Below the pieces are notes generated by a model that saw nothing but the letters and a program-made list of their open reading frames with translations, ran no database searches and was not told the DNA's origin. Positions 15,939 through 24,539 of a stretch of DNA of 64,000 nucleotides are shown one piece after another. Source of the stretch: RGDT01 sp964630925 (GTDB lineage: Bacteria; Planctomycetota; Planctomycetia; Gemmatales; Gemmataceae); contig CAZVZK010000021.1 of the NCBI GenBank assembly GCA_964630925.1, positions 1 through 64,000 of the forward strand, written 5' to 3'. Numbering within the stretch: position 1 is the stretch's first letter; every line of letters begins with the position of its first letter. The position numbers and the translations under genes were made by a program.

Positions 15939-17312
15939 ATGCACCCTACCGTCATGCGCCATTACGTCCTCGCGGCGCTGCTCGTCATCACCGCCGTCAA
16001 CTACGTCCAGCGCAACTGCATCAGCCCCGCCGCCACCACCATCCAGGCCAGCATCGGCATCTCGCCCCAGGGCCTCGACCTGGCCAACGGCGCGTTCTTC
16101 TTCGCCTATACCCTACTCCAGGTGCCTTCAGGCTGGCTCGCCAAGCTGTGGGGGCCACGCGCCGCCCTGGCCGTCTACGCCGCAGGGTGGTCACTGGCCC
16201 TCGCCTTGTGCGCCGCGGCCACGGGCCTGTTGAGCCTGTCGGCGGGGCGCATCCTGCTCGGCATCATGCAGGCCGGCATCTTCCCCTGCGCCACCCTCAT
16301 CCTGGCGTCGTGGTATCCCGCCTCCCTACGCGGAACCGCCACCGCACTGTTGAACTCGTTCATGCTCCTCGGCGGGGCGGCGGGGACGATGCTGTCCGGA
16401 TACCTGCTCACGACGATGAGCTGGCAGTCCATGTTCCTCCTCTACGCCGTGCCTGGGCTGCTGTGGGCCGCCTGGTTCTACTGGTGGTTCCGCGACCGCC
16501 CGGAGGAGCACCCTTCGGTGAACCAGGCGGAGCTCGACCTGCTGGCGTCGGACAAGCCGTCCGTCCCGCCCGAGGTGCCGCCGTTCCGCGTGTCGCTGGC
16601 CGCCGCCCTGGTGCTTCCTCTCGTGCTGCTGTACACGCAGCAGGCGTTCCGCGCCGCGGCGCCCCGGCTGTTCGACCAGCGCATGCCGACCTTCTGCGAG
16701 GGCCGCCTCGTCAAGCCGGAGGGGCTCGCCGCGATGGCGTCGCTGGCCCTGGCCCCCGCCGCGCCGGGGCAGCCTCTGGCGGGCATCCTCGGCGGCCTGG
16801 GCCCGTGGGCGGAGGCGCAGCGGGAACACAGGGGGGTCGTCGCCAGGGCCGCCAACCTGTCGTCGTGGCCCCAGTGGCTCGGGGTGGCCGGCGGGCTGCT
16901 CGGCGGGATGTTGTCCGATTACGTCCTGCGCCGCACCGGCAGCCGCGTCTGGGCACGTAACGGCGTCGCCGTCGGCAGCCTGGTGGTGTGCCTGACGTTG
17001 TACATCCCGGCGGCGTTCTTCATCGAGGACATCTACCTCGCCGTCGCGTGCTTCAGCCTGGGCTCGTTCTTCTTCAACATGTCGTCGCCGTGCGCCTACG
17101 CCCTGACCATCGACATGGGCGGCAGGCACCTGGCGGTCGTGTTCGGGCTGATGAACATGATCGGCAACCTCGGGGCATGGGTGTTCGTGTCGATCATCAT
17201 GTCGCTGGTGGCGCTGGGTGGGTGGCCGCTGCTGTTCACCGTCTGGCTGTCGCTGCACGTCGTCGCCATCGCGTGCTGGCTGTGCCTCGACTCGGAAAGG
17301 AAGATCGAATGA
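15939..17312 (+). CDS. Major facilitator superfamily transporter (anion/sugar-acid type)
   Basis: A 457-residue permease with about twelve transmembrane helices. The start (YVLAALLVITAVNYVQRNCISPA) and the loop FFFAYTLLQVPSGWLAKLWGPR resemble the ACS (anion:cation symporter) family. A long central loop of about 100 residues (VNQAELDLLASDKP to RAANLSSWP) is larger than usual. The stop overlaps the start of the hydrolase gene (ATGA), so transport and hydrolysis of an extracellular compound may be linked, which is inference. Confidence 0.85.
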   Translation: MHPTVMRHYVLAALLVITAVNYVQRNCISPAATTIQASIGISPQGLDLANGAFFFAYTLLQVPSGWLAKLWGPRAALAVYAAGWSLALALCAAATGLLSLSAGRILLGIMQAGIFPCATLILASWYPASLRGTATALLNSFMLLGGAAGTMLSGYLLTTMSWQSMFLLYAVPGLLWAAWFYWWFRDRPEEHPSVNQAELDLLASDKPSVPPEVPPFRVSLAAALVLPLVLLYTQQAFRAAAPRLFDQRMPTFCEGRLVKPEGLAAMASLALAPAAPGQPLAGILGGLGPWAEAQREHRGVVARAANLSSWPQWLGVAGGLLGGMLSDYVLRRTGSRVWARNGVAVGSLVVCLTLYIPAAFFIEDIYLAVACFSLGSFFFNMSSPCAYALTIDMGGRHLAVVFGLMNMIGNLGAWVFVSIIMSLVALGGWPLLFTVWLSLHVVAIACWLCLDSERKIE

Positions 17313-19138
17313 CGCTCCTCCTCCTGTCCCTGCTCGCCGCCCCCGGCGACGAAGCCTTCGACGCCTACCTCAAGAAGGCCGTCGAGAAGATCGAGGCCCG
17401 CTTCATGGACGGGGCCAAGACCGCCGACGAGTGGGCTGAGAAACGCGGCGGCCTGAAGAAGCAGTACCTCTCGATGCTCGGCGTCGAGCGCGAGAAGACG
17501 GCGCTGAACGCGAAGATCACCGGCACGGTGAAGCGCGGCCCCGTCACCATCGACCTGCTGCATTTCCAGAGCCTGCCCGGCCTCTACGTCACCGGCAACC
17601 TCTACCGCCCCACGGAGGCGAAGGGTAAGCTGCCCGCGATCCTGTACGTCTGCGGGCACTCCGGCAAGGGCCGCGACGGCAACAAGACCGCCTTCCAGGA
17701 CCACGGCATGTGGTTCGCCCGCAACGGCTACGTCTGCCTCGTCATCGACACCCTCCAGCTCGGCGAGATCCCAAGCGTCCACCACGGGACGTACCGCGAG
17801 GGCAAGTGGCACTGGCACTCACGCGGCTACACGCCCGCCGGCGTCGAGGCGTGGAACGGCATCCGCGCCATCGACTACCTCGTCTCCCGCAAGGACGTGG
17901 ACGCCGACAGGATCAGCGTGACGGGCATCTCGGGCGGCGGGGCGGTGACCCTGTGGATCGCGGCGGCCGACGAGCGCGTCAAGGTGGCCGTCCCGGTCAG
18001 CGGCATGAGCGACCTCCGCAGTTACGTCACCGACAAGGTGATCGAAGGCCACTGCGACTGCATGTTCATGGCCAACCTGTACGGCTGGGAGTGGACGACC
18101 ATCGCCGCGATGGTGGCGCCGCGGCCGATGCTGTTCGCCAACTCCGACAACGACCGCATCTTCCCGATGGACGGCAACCGCCGCATCAGCGAGCGGCTGC
18201 GGAAGTGCTACACGATGCTGGGCAAGCCGGAGAACTTCGCCGACTTCGTGAGCAAGGGCGGGCACGACTACCGCGAGGATCTGCGTGTCGCCATCTTCAG
18301 GTTCATCAACAGGCACCTCAAGGGGGCCGCCGGCGACGTGAAGGACGCCGACGACAAGCCGCTGCCCGGGAAGGGGCTGCGTGTCTTCCCGGCGGACGCG
18401 GACCTGCCGAAGGACAGCATCAACCACAGGATCGACGAGACGTTCATCCCCGTGGCGAAGCGGTTCGATGGGCGTGGCATGGAAGGTTACAAGGCGTTCA
18501 AGGACGCCGGGATGAACCTGTTCGCGTTCCTCGACGGCGTCGGGCCGCTCCCGCGCGGCGATGATGACGTGCGCATCTTGAAGGCCAAGGGGGATGAGGC
18601 ACGCGGCCTGGTCTGGGTCACGTTGGAGGACACGGCGAAGTCGGAGAAGGTGGCCCGTGCCGCGGCCGGGGCCGCCGACGCGGGGACGCTGGTCCTCGTG
18701 GCACCGCGGGGGGCCGGCACGACGGCGTTCACGAAGAAGTCGCCGCCGAACACGGTGGAAAGGTCCCTCTTCCTCCTCGGAGAGACCCTCGACCAGGGGC
18801 GGGTGAAGGACATCCGGGAGGTGCTGGCGCGGGCGGCGAAGGCCCACCCCGGCGTCAAGGCGTGGGCCCTGGCAGGGGAGGGGCAGGCCGCCATCCTCGC
18901 CGCCTACGCCGCCACGGCCGACGACCTCGCATCCGAGGTGATCGCCTACCGCCCCACCTCGACGCACCGCGACGGCCCGCACTTCCCCGGCATCCTGCGC
19001 GTCATCGACATCCCGGAGGCGCTCGGCCTGTTCGCCCCGCGCAAGTTGACGATCATCGGCGCGGAGGACAAGGCGTTCGACCACACGGCGAAGCTCTACG
19101 ATCTCGCCGGCGCCAAGGACAAGTTCACCCGCAAGTGA
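17309..19138 (+). CDS. Alpha/beta hydrolase (acetyl-xylan-esterase/dienelactone-hydrolase-like), two-domain
   Basis: 609 residues from the ATG that overlaps the MFS stop. A short hydrophobic N-terminus (TLLLLSLLAAPG) may act as a signal peptide. The first 350 residues form an alpha/beta hydrolase: nucleophile elbow GISGGGA, an Asp in NSDNDRIF, and His in KGGHDYRED. The remaining 250 residues look like a second, degenerate hydrolase-like or Rossmann-like domain (VLVAPRGAGTTAF, ALAGEGQAAILAAY) without an obvious Ser nucleophile. Large two-domain esterases of this type are abundant in planctomycetes and are usually assigned to polysaccharide de-esterification. The substrate is unknown. Confidence 0.8.
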   Translation: MTLLLLSLLAAPGDEAFDAYLKKAVEKIEARFMDGAKTADEWAEKRGGLKKQYLSMLGVEREKTALNAKITGTVKRGPVTIDLLHFQSLPGLYVTGNLYRPTEAKGKLPAILYVCGHSGKGRDGNKTAFQDHGMWFARNGYVCLVIDTLQLGEIPSVHHGTYREGKWHWHSRGYTPAGVEAWNGIRAIDYLVSRKDVDADRISVTGISGGGAVTLWIAAADERVKVAVPVSGMSDLRSYVTDKVIEGHCDCMFMANLYGWEWTTIAAMVAPRPMLFANSDNDRIFPMDGNRRISERLRKCYTMLGKPENFADFVSKGGHDYREDLRVAIFRFINRHLKGAAGDVKDADDKPLPGKGLRVFPADADLPKDSINHRIDETFIPVAKRFDGRGMEGYKAFKDAGMNLFAFLDGVGPLPRGDDDVRILKAKGDEARGLVWVTLEDTAKSEKVARAAAGAADAGTLVLVAPRGAGTTAFTKKSPPNTVERSLFLLGETLDQGRVKDIREVLARAAKAHPGVKAWALAGEGQAAILAAYAATADDLASEVIAYRPTSTHRDGPHFPGILRVIDIPEALGLFAPRKLTIIGAEDKAFDHTAKLYDLAGAKDKFTRK

Positions 19139-19142
19139 GGCG

Positions 19143-20510
19143 ATGATGACCGCGTTGCTCCTCCTGCTGTTCTCTGCGCCCGCGCTCGACCCCGCCGGCG
19201 TGCCCGGCGAGATCCTCCTCGTCTCCGGCGTCCCCGAAGAGGCCGTCGCCCACTTCGCCAGACGCGCCGGCGACGGCAAGGTGATCGTCCTCACCGCCGG
19301 CAAGGACGGCGTCTTGGCGAAGCTCAAGGCCAAACTCAAGCCGGAGGTGCGCCCCATCATGCCGACGGACGACGACGGCGCGCCTGACCTGTCCGGCGTT
19401 GCCGCCGTGTGGATCGGCGGCGACAACGTCGCGGCACTCCGCAAGCACCTGCCGTCCGTCGAGAAGGGCTGCCTCGCCCTGCTGAGGCGCGGCGGCATCG
19501 TCGCCTTCAGCGGGGCGGCCTTCCCGCCGGCCTCGCTGCTGCCGGACGCCGCACCGACGGCCGGCAAGGGCGTCGTCGGCTACGGCCTCGAGGACGGGTC
19601 TGCGCTGTCCATCCGCGGGCGACAGGTCCGGCCTCTCGTCGGGGTGGCCCGGCTTTCGCTTCTGGCAGGCAACGGGCGTCCGGCACGGACGGACACCTTG
19701 AAGGGTGACGCCGTCGCGGACCTCACCGTCCTGCGCCGCTGCGCCCGAGACCGCGCCGGCCCGGCGTTCCCGGCGGAGAAGCCCGCCGCGCCCGTCGTGG
19801 AGAAGGGCACGCTGGTCATCGTCGGCGGGGGCGGGATGCCCAGGGGCCTGATCGAGAGGTTCGTCCAGCTCGCCGGCGGGAAGAAGGCGAAGATCGTCGT
19901 CCTGCCGACGGCGATGCCCGGCGTGGCGGCGAAGGACGGCTTCGGCGAGGCGTGCAAGAAGTTCGGCGCCGAGGTGACGCTGCTGCCGGGCAGCACGGCG
20001 GCGCAGGTCGAGAGCGAGGAGTACCTCAAGGCGATGCGCGAGGCGACGGGCGTCTGGTTCGGCGGCGGGCGTCAGTGGCGCTTCGTCGATGCCTACGAGG
20101 GCACGAAACTCCTGCCACTGATGCACGACGTCCTCGCGCGGGGCGGGGTGATCGGCGGCAGCTCGGCGGGGGCGACGATCCAGGGCGAGTACCTGTGCCG
20201 GGGCGGCGTGTTCGAGAACTTCGCCATCGCGTCGGAGGGGTACGAGCGCGGCTTCGCCTTCCTGCCGGGGACGGCCATCGACCAGCACTTCGCCCAGCGC
20301 AAACGCTTCGCGGACATGGAGTCGCTGATGGCACGGCACCCGCAGTTGCTGGGGATCGGCCTGGACGAGGCGACGGCGATCATCGTGAAGGGTGGCAGGG
20401 CCGACGTGACGGGCCGGGGCGAGGCGCACTTCTACGCCGGCAAGGCGGCGAAGGTGTCCCTCAAGGACGGCGCGGCGTATGACCTGAAGGCACGGAAGCC
20501 TGCCGGGTGA
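19143..20510 (+). CDS. Cyanophycinase-like S51 peptidase (class I glutamine-amidotransferase-like fold)
   Basis: A 455-residue protein with a hydrophobic start that may be a signal peptide. Residues from about 220 onward match the cyanophycinase/peptidase S51 family: VIVGGGGMPRGLIERF at the start, VLPTAMPG, WFGGGRQWRF, the nucleophile GGSSAGA, and DQHFAQRKRF. The N-terminal half (residues 20-170) is a weaker second GAT-like domain (EILLVSGVPEEAV, GGIVAFSGAAF) without the Ser motif. In planctomycetes such enzymes are often secreted, and their substrate is usually unknown; cyanophycin itself is not implied. It follows the hydrolase gene by 4 nt and is co-oriented with it. Confidence 0.8.
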   Translation: MMTALLLLLFSAPALDPAGVPGEILLVSGVPEEAVAHFARRAGDGKVIVLTAGKDGVLAKLKAKLKPEVRPIMPTDDDGAPDLSGVAAVWIGGDNVAALRKHLPSVEKGCLALLRRGGIVAFSGAAFPPASLLPDAAPTAGKGVVGYGLEDGSALSIRGRQVRPLVGVARLSLLAGNGRPARTDTLKGDAVADLTVLRRCARDRAGPAFPAEKPAAPVVEKGTLVIVGGGGMPRGLIERFVQLAGGKKAKIVVLPTAMPGVAAKDGFGEACKKFGAEVTLLPGSTAAQVESEEYLKAMREATGVWFGGGRQWRFVDAYEGTKLLPLMHDVLARGGVIGGSSAGATIQGEYLCRGGVFENFAIASEGYERGFAFLPGTAIDQHFAQRKRFADMESLMARHPQLLGIGLDEATAIIVKGGRADVTGRGEAHFYAGKAAKVSLKDGAAYDLKARKPAG

Positions 20511-20513
20511 GGC

Positions 20514-22076
20514 TCACCCGTCGCCCCCCAGCCAGCCCACGCCGAAGTGCTTGCGCAGGCGGGCGCACTCGGCGCCGCTGAAATGGCCGCCCCGCGCCGA
20601 CACGAAGCGCAGGTGCGGGAAGAAATCCCTGTCGCCGAGCAGGCCGGCCGCCCGCCCGTTCAGGTCGCAGGCGTCGACGTGCAGCTCGCGGACACGCAGC
20701 GGGCCGCCCTTCAGGAGCCGTTCCAGGCCGTGGGCGCCGAACGGGTTGCCGTCGAACCGCAGCCACGCGAGACGGCGTAGGAGCGCGGATCCGGCCAGTG
20801 AGGCGAGCGCGTCACCGTCGAGGTTCACGTTGGCGAGGGAGAGGCGGCGGAGGCGCGGCAGGCCTCCGGATGCGAGCAAGGACGCCCCGTGTCCGCCGAC
20901 GAAGTTCTGGCCCAGGCCGAGCGCCGTCAGCCCGCGGAAGGCCGGGGCGTGCAGCAGTGTCCCCAGCCCCGGCCCGCCGATGCGGTTGCCGTCCAGGCCC
21001 AGGTGCTCGAGCACGCGCAGGTGCGGCGACGCGGCCAGCACCTTGACGGCCGTGTCGGTGAGGCGGTTCTCGTCGAGGTCGAGCAGGCGTACACCGGCGA
21101 GGCCCTGCCAGCCGGCGATGTGAGCCAGCGACGAGGCCGACAGCCCGCTGGCCCGCAAGTTCAGGTGTTCGGGCGGGGGTCCGGCCATGACGCCCGAGAT
21201 CTGCCACGACGCGACGGCGCCGGCCTCGACGGCCAGACGCTCCGGGCGGCCCATCCGCTCCAGCTCCTCCGGCGGCAGCGAGAACGGCAGCACCAAGCGG
21301 CGCAGATGTGGCCAGCGGGGTGCGGCCACCACCGGGCCGGCGCCCGGCGGGTTGAGGTTGGTCTTGCGGAGGTCGAGCGACTCCAGCGCCGGCGCGTCGG
21401 CCGCCGCCAGCATGCGGGCGGCCCCGTTGCCGAAGGAGCTGCACCCGGAGAGGTCGAGCGAGCGGAGGCGACGCATCCAGCCGCGCTCGATCAGCCAGCC
21501 GACGAGCGGGTTGGAGAAGTCGTGTCCGGAGAGGCGCAGCGAGCGCACGCCGGCGAGGTGCGGAGAGGACAGCAGGCCGTCGAGGGCGATGTCACGCAGG
21601 GAGAAGCCCGTCAGAGGCGGCTCGCCTGGGGGCGGCCTCACGCCCAGGTCGAGCGTGTCGATCCGGGCCAGCCCCGGCCACGCCGCGAGGCGGGCCAGCT
21701 CGACGCCGGTGCCGAGGACGCGCATCTCGCGGACCGGTGCGGCGGCGAGCAGCTCGTCGCCGCGTTCGAGCAGGGCGGCCGCGCGGACGGTGACGCGCTC
21801 GACGCAGCCGGCGCGCCACTGCCAGTTGAGGGCGATCTCGGGCAGCGGGCCGAGCCAGCGTCGCTCCTCGGCGTCGAGGAGCCGGGCGGCCTCGTCTTCC
21901 AGGGAGACGCGGTGCGGGTCGGTGACCTCCAGGCGGGCGGCGTGGACGCAGGCGCGGAGGAACTCGGCGCGTCCGTGCCGGCCTTCGTCGTCGAGCCAGT
22001 CGGCCCACGCAAGGCGATGCAGGTCCTCGCCGGGCGACTCGCGGACCGCCTCCAGGAACCCTCGCTGCTCGTCCAT
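20514..22076 (-). CDS. Leucine-rich-repeat protein with N-terminal TIGR02996 domain
   Basis: 520 residues from the ATG at 22074-22076; the longer frame upstream lacks support. The first 50 residues (FLEAVRESPGEDLHRLAWADWLDDEG) are the repeat-companion domain TIGR02996, expanded in Gemmata-like planctomycetes. The remainder is a run of roughly fifteen LRR units (LRSLDLSGCSSFGN, VRLLDLDENRLTDTAVKVL, LTALGLGQNFVGGHG), predicted to form a curved protein-binding solenoid. There is no signal peptide, so it is cytoplasmic. It converges with the peptidase gene with only 3 bases between stops. Partner unknown. Confidence 0.9.
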   Translation of the reverse strand: MDEQRGFLEAVRESPGEDLHRLAWADWLDDEGRHGRAEFLRACVHAARLEVTDPHRVSLEDEAARLLDAEERRWLGPLPEIALNWQWRAGCVERVTVRAAALLERGDELLAAAPVREMRVLGTGVELARLAAWPGLARIDTLDLGVRPPPGEPPLTGFSLRDIALDGLLSSPHLAGVRSLRLSGHDFSNPLVGWLIERGWMRRLRSLDLSGCSSFGNGAARMLAAADAPALESLDLRKTNLNPPGAGPVVAAPRWPHLRRLVLPFSLPPEELERMGRPERLAVEAGAVASWQISGVMAGPPPEHLNLRASGLSASSLAHIAGWQGLAGVRLLDLDENRLTDTAVKVLAASPHLRVLEHLGLDGNRIGGPGLGTLLHAPAFRGLTALGLGQNFVGGHGASLLASGGLPRLRRLSLANVNLDGDALASLAGSALLRRLAWLRFDGNPFGAHGLERLLKGGPLRVRELHVDACDLNGRAAGLLGDRDFFPHLRFVSARGGHFSGAECARLRKHFGVGWLGGDG

Positions 22077-22111
22077 CCTCTCGCGTGGCCCTCCGTCCTC
22101 CTCACCGGGGC

Positions 22112-22117
22112 ATTGTA
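22112..22117 (-). promoter_or_regulatory. Candidate -10 (TACAAT on minus strand) for the LRR gene
   Basis: TACAAT, 5 of 6 to consensus, lies 36 nt upstream of the LRR start. The gap also contains a GGCGGCGGGC hairpin (22136-22161) that could end the upstream minus-strand transcript. No -35. Confidence 0.35.
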
Positions 22118-22200
22118 GGGCGGCGGCTTCCTCGTGGCGGCGGGCTGGAAGGCCCGCCGCCGTGAAGACCTGCCCGCGCGCCCCGCCGGTCACGGCCGTC

Positions 22201-22635
22201 TCATTCCTGGTGGGCGCCGGCGTCGGCGAGGGGGCCGACGAGGTTCAGGATGGTGCCGAGCTGCGCCAGCCGCATGCCGTAGCGGTCCAGCACCTCTTGC
22301 AGGGCGAAGTCGCTGTCGAGGGCGCCCTCCTCAGCCAGACGCTCCGTCAGCTCGGTGATGAGCTGGCCGTAGGCACGCTCCAGCGTTGGCATGGCGCCCC
22401 GGCAGGCGTCGGACAGCCCGGGGAACTCCTCCGACCAGCGGGAGAGGTAGTTGCGCCAGCGGGCGAGGCTGTCGTGGGCGGCGGCGGCGGCGCGCTGGTA
22501 AGCGAGCTGCTCGCGGTTGACTTCGAGGAGCTGGCGGAGCAGGTCGGCGACCTCGCCTGCGGGGGCGGCCGACGCCGGCTTCTGCTCGGCGGGGGCGTTG
22601 GGGAGGGTGCTGCTCACGTCGATCTGGAAGTTCAT
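22201..22635 (-). CDS. Hypothetical alpha-helical protein
   Basis: 144 residues from the ATG at 22633-22635, preceded by a G-rich Shine-Dalgarno. It is mostly helical, with a coiled-coil-like run (VADLLRQLLEVNREQLAYQRAAAAAHDSL) and a second helical region to the C-terminus. No signal peptide or membrane segment. I recognise no family. It is divergent from the membrane permease gene, and the two extended -10 promoters lie back to back between them. Confidence 0.6.
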   Translation of the reverse strand: MNFQIDVSSTLPNAPAEQKPASAAPAGEVADLLRQLLEVNREQLAYQRAAAAAHDSLARWRNYLSRWSEEFPGLSDACRGAMPTLERAYGQLITELTERLAEEGALDSDFALQEVLDRYGMRLAQLGTILNLVGPLADAGAHQE

Positions 22636-22673
22636 CGCCCCGCCCCCTCGTGTTCCGGTTCCTGCGTGGTGGC

Positions 22674-22682
22674 ATTCTAGCA
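22674..22682 (-). promoter_or_regulatory. Extended -10 promoter TGC-TAGAAT (minus strand)
   Basis: Read on the minus strand, TGC precedes TAGAAT, 39 nt before the start of the helical hypothetical gene. It is paired with a divergent extended -10 at 22739-22747. Confidence 0.45.
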
Positions 22683-22738
22683 CCCGCGGGCCACCGAAGG
22701 AAGCGCCCGTGACGGGCCGCGGCGGGCGGCGGTTGTGG

Positions 22739-22747
22739 TGGTATCAT
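22739..22747 (+). promoter_or_regulatory. Extended -10 promoter TGG-TATCAT
   Basis: TGG followed by TATCAT, 21 nt before the permease start. It is the same box and spacing to the start codon as at 15082-15089. Confidence 0.45.
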
Positions 22748-22767
22748 GGCAAGGACGGGGGCGTGTG

Positions 22768-24276
22768 ATGCTGGCCGTCGCGTGGATGCAGCTGGTGCGG
22801 CTCTCGCGCGGGGGGGACGGCCTCCGTTGGCGTTACACGCTCCTGACCGTCGTCGAATGCCTGACCGTGGGCCTCTTCCTGTTGGCGGACCAGTCACACG
22901 ACGACCCGGGGGCGCTCCCACGCTGGAGGCGGCTGGGGTCCGAGAGGATGTCCGCCCTGCTCGGTTGGCTGCTGTGGCAGCAGGCGGCCGCCGCGCTGCT
23001 CATGGGCCCTGCGCTTGCGGCGGGGGGCGTCGCGTCGGAGCGGAAGGCGGGGACGCTGGAGCATCTGCTCATCGCGCCGCTCTCCGACTTCGAGATCGTC
23101 CTGGGCAAGTGGCTGGCGTTCACTGCCCTCACGCTCGACGCCGTCCTGCCTGGGGTGCTCGGCTGCGCCATCCTCGCCGGTCTGGCGGACGCGCCGCCCG
23201 CCGAGGCGGCCGCCCGCGTCCTCGCGCCGCTGCTGGTGGCGCCGCTGGGCGTGGCCGTCGCGCTCATGGCGTCGGCGTTCGTGCGCGAACCGGCGTCCGC
23301 CCTGGCCGCCGCCTACACGCTCGGCGCGGCTCTGCTGGCGGCAGGCTGGCCTGGGCGTGCCCTGGGGGTGTGGGCACTGGCCGGCCTGGTGCCGGTGTTG
23401 GTGTGTCTCCTCGTGGCGGCGTCGGCGCTGCGGCCGATGCACGCGCGTCTGGCCGAGGCGCGGCCACGCCGTCGGCTGTTCGAGCCGCTGCCGGTCCGGG
23501 AGAATCCGTTCCGGTGGCGCGAGGCGTGGTTCGGCGGGCTGCCGGTGATCGGGCGCACGCCGACGTGGCTGGGGATGCTCGCCGTCGCCGGCCTGACGAC
23601 GGCGCTACACGCACTCGTCCACCAATCCCTCAGCGGCGTGTGGCGCGACGAGGCGCTGGTCGTCTGCGGGCTGTCGGGGGTGCTGTTGCTGGCGGCGTTG
23701 GCGCTGGTGCGTGGGGCGGTGGCGATCACCGGCGAGCGCGAGCGCGGGACGTGGCCGCTGGCCCTGCTCACGCCGGTGGAGACGAACGATCTCCTGCGGC
23801 AGAAGCACCAGGGCGTTGTCGCCGGGTATCTCCCACTCCTCTCGGCCCACTTCTTCATGGCCCTGCCGTGGGCGTGCCGAGCGGGCGACAGCGCGACGTG
23901 GACGCTGTTCGGGCTCGCCGTGCTGGCATGCCCCCTCGTGTCCGCGGCGGCGGCAATCGGGTTGAACGGCTCGGCGCGCCTCGACGGCTCCTGGCAGGCC
24001 ATCGCCCAGTGCATCGTGGAGGCGTTACTCTTCCTCGCCGCGCTGGCCTACGCGCTCTGCGTGGCGCTCGTCTTCGCGGCGGCGTTCTACCTGTATTCCA
24101 TCCAACCCGACGATCTCCCGAGGTTGGCCGCAGGCGGCTACTTCGGGCCGCTGCGGTTGCCGTACCTCATCCTGCTGGCCATCGTCGTCGCCCTGGTCGG
24201 GCGGTGGCAGACCTCCCTCGCCGCCGAGTGGATCGACGCTAACGAGAGGACGCCCCGGCCCGAGCAGGGCGCGTGA
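22768..24276 (+). CDS. ABC-2-type membrane permease-like protein, copy 1
   Basis: 502 residues from the ATG at 22768. About twelve hydrophobic segments are arranged in two halves. Each half carries the cytoplasmic motif of ABC-2 permeases: SERKAGTLEHLLIAPLSDFEIVLGKW in the first and GERERGTWPLALLTPVETNDLLRQK in the second. It therefore looks like a tandem fusion of two ABC-2 half-units. No ATP-binding subunit is encoded nearby. A clearly related protein follows at 24540. It could export a compound or act in envelope biogenesis with an ATPase encoded elsewhere. Confidence 0.75.
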   Translation: MLAVAWMQLVRLSRGGDGLRWRYTLLTVVECLTVGLFLLADQSHDDPGALPRWRRLGSERMSALLGWLLWQQAAAALLMGPALAAGGVASERKAGTLEHLLIAPLSDFEIVLGKWLAFTALTLDAVLPGVLGCAILAGLADAPPAEAAARVLAPLLVAPLGVAVALMASAFVREPASALAAAYTLGAALLAAGWPGRALGVWALAGLVPVLVCLLVAASALRPMHARLAEARPRRRLFEPLPVRENPFRWREAWFGGLPVIGRTPTWLGMLAVAGLTTALHALVHQSLSGVWRDEALVVCGLSGVLLLAALALVRGAVAITGERERGTWPLALLTPVETNDLLRQKHQGVVAGYLPLLSAHFFMALPWACRAGDSATWTLFGLAVLACPLVSAAAAIGLNGSARLDGSWQAIAQCIVEALLFLAALAYALCVALVFAAAFYLYSIQPDDLPRLAAGGYFGPLRLPYLILLAIVVALVGRWQTSLAAEWIDANERTPRPEQGA

Positions 24277-24280
24277 AAGG

Positions 24281-24469
24281 TCACTTCTTGGCGGCCTTCT
24301 TGCGCCCGGAGCCGCTCTGCTTGCCGCCGCCGTCCTGGGAGTTCACCGTCGCCCAGGCGCGACGTTTCGCCTCCTCGGCGCCGACGCCCCTGTCCATGTA
24401 GCCCTCGGCGATGTGCTCGGCCTTGCGTTTCTGCTTGCCGGTGTACTTCCTCTTGTCGCCCTGCGGCAT
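24281..24469 (-). CDS. Small basic conserved protein (annotated elsewhere as plasmid stabilisation protein)
   Basis: 62 residues: MPQGDKRKYTGKQKRKAEHI, then GYMDRGVGAEEAKRRAWATVN, and a Gly/Ser/Lys-rich tail. This matches a widespread small-protein family whose members start MPKGDKSKYTDKQKRKAEHI and are often labelled plasmid stabilisation protein; to my knowledge that function is not demonstrated. A Lys/Arg-rich tail suggests nucleic-acid binding. It is a single minus-strand gene between two plus-strand permease genes, and its stop lies 4 nt from that of the upstream permease gene. Confidence 0.8.
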   Translation of the reverse strand: MPQGDKRKYTGKQKRKAEHIAEGYMDRGVGAEEAKRRAWATVNSQDGGGKQSGSGRKKAAKK

Positions 24470-24539
24470 GGCTCATCCCTCCTGGGGCGATACCCTGTAA
24501 AACGATGCAAGGACGGTGCCACCCAGGGTGGGGGTGCGG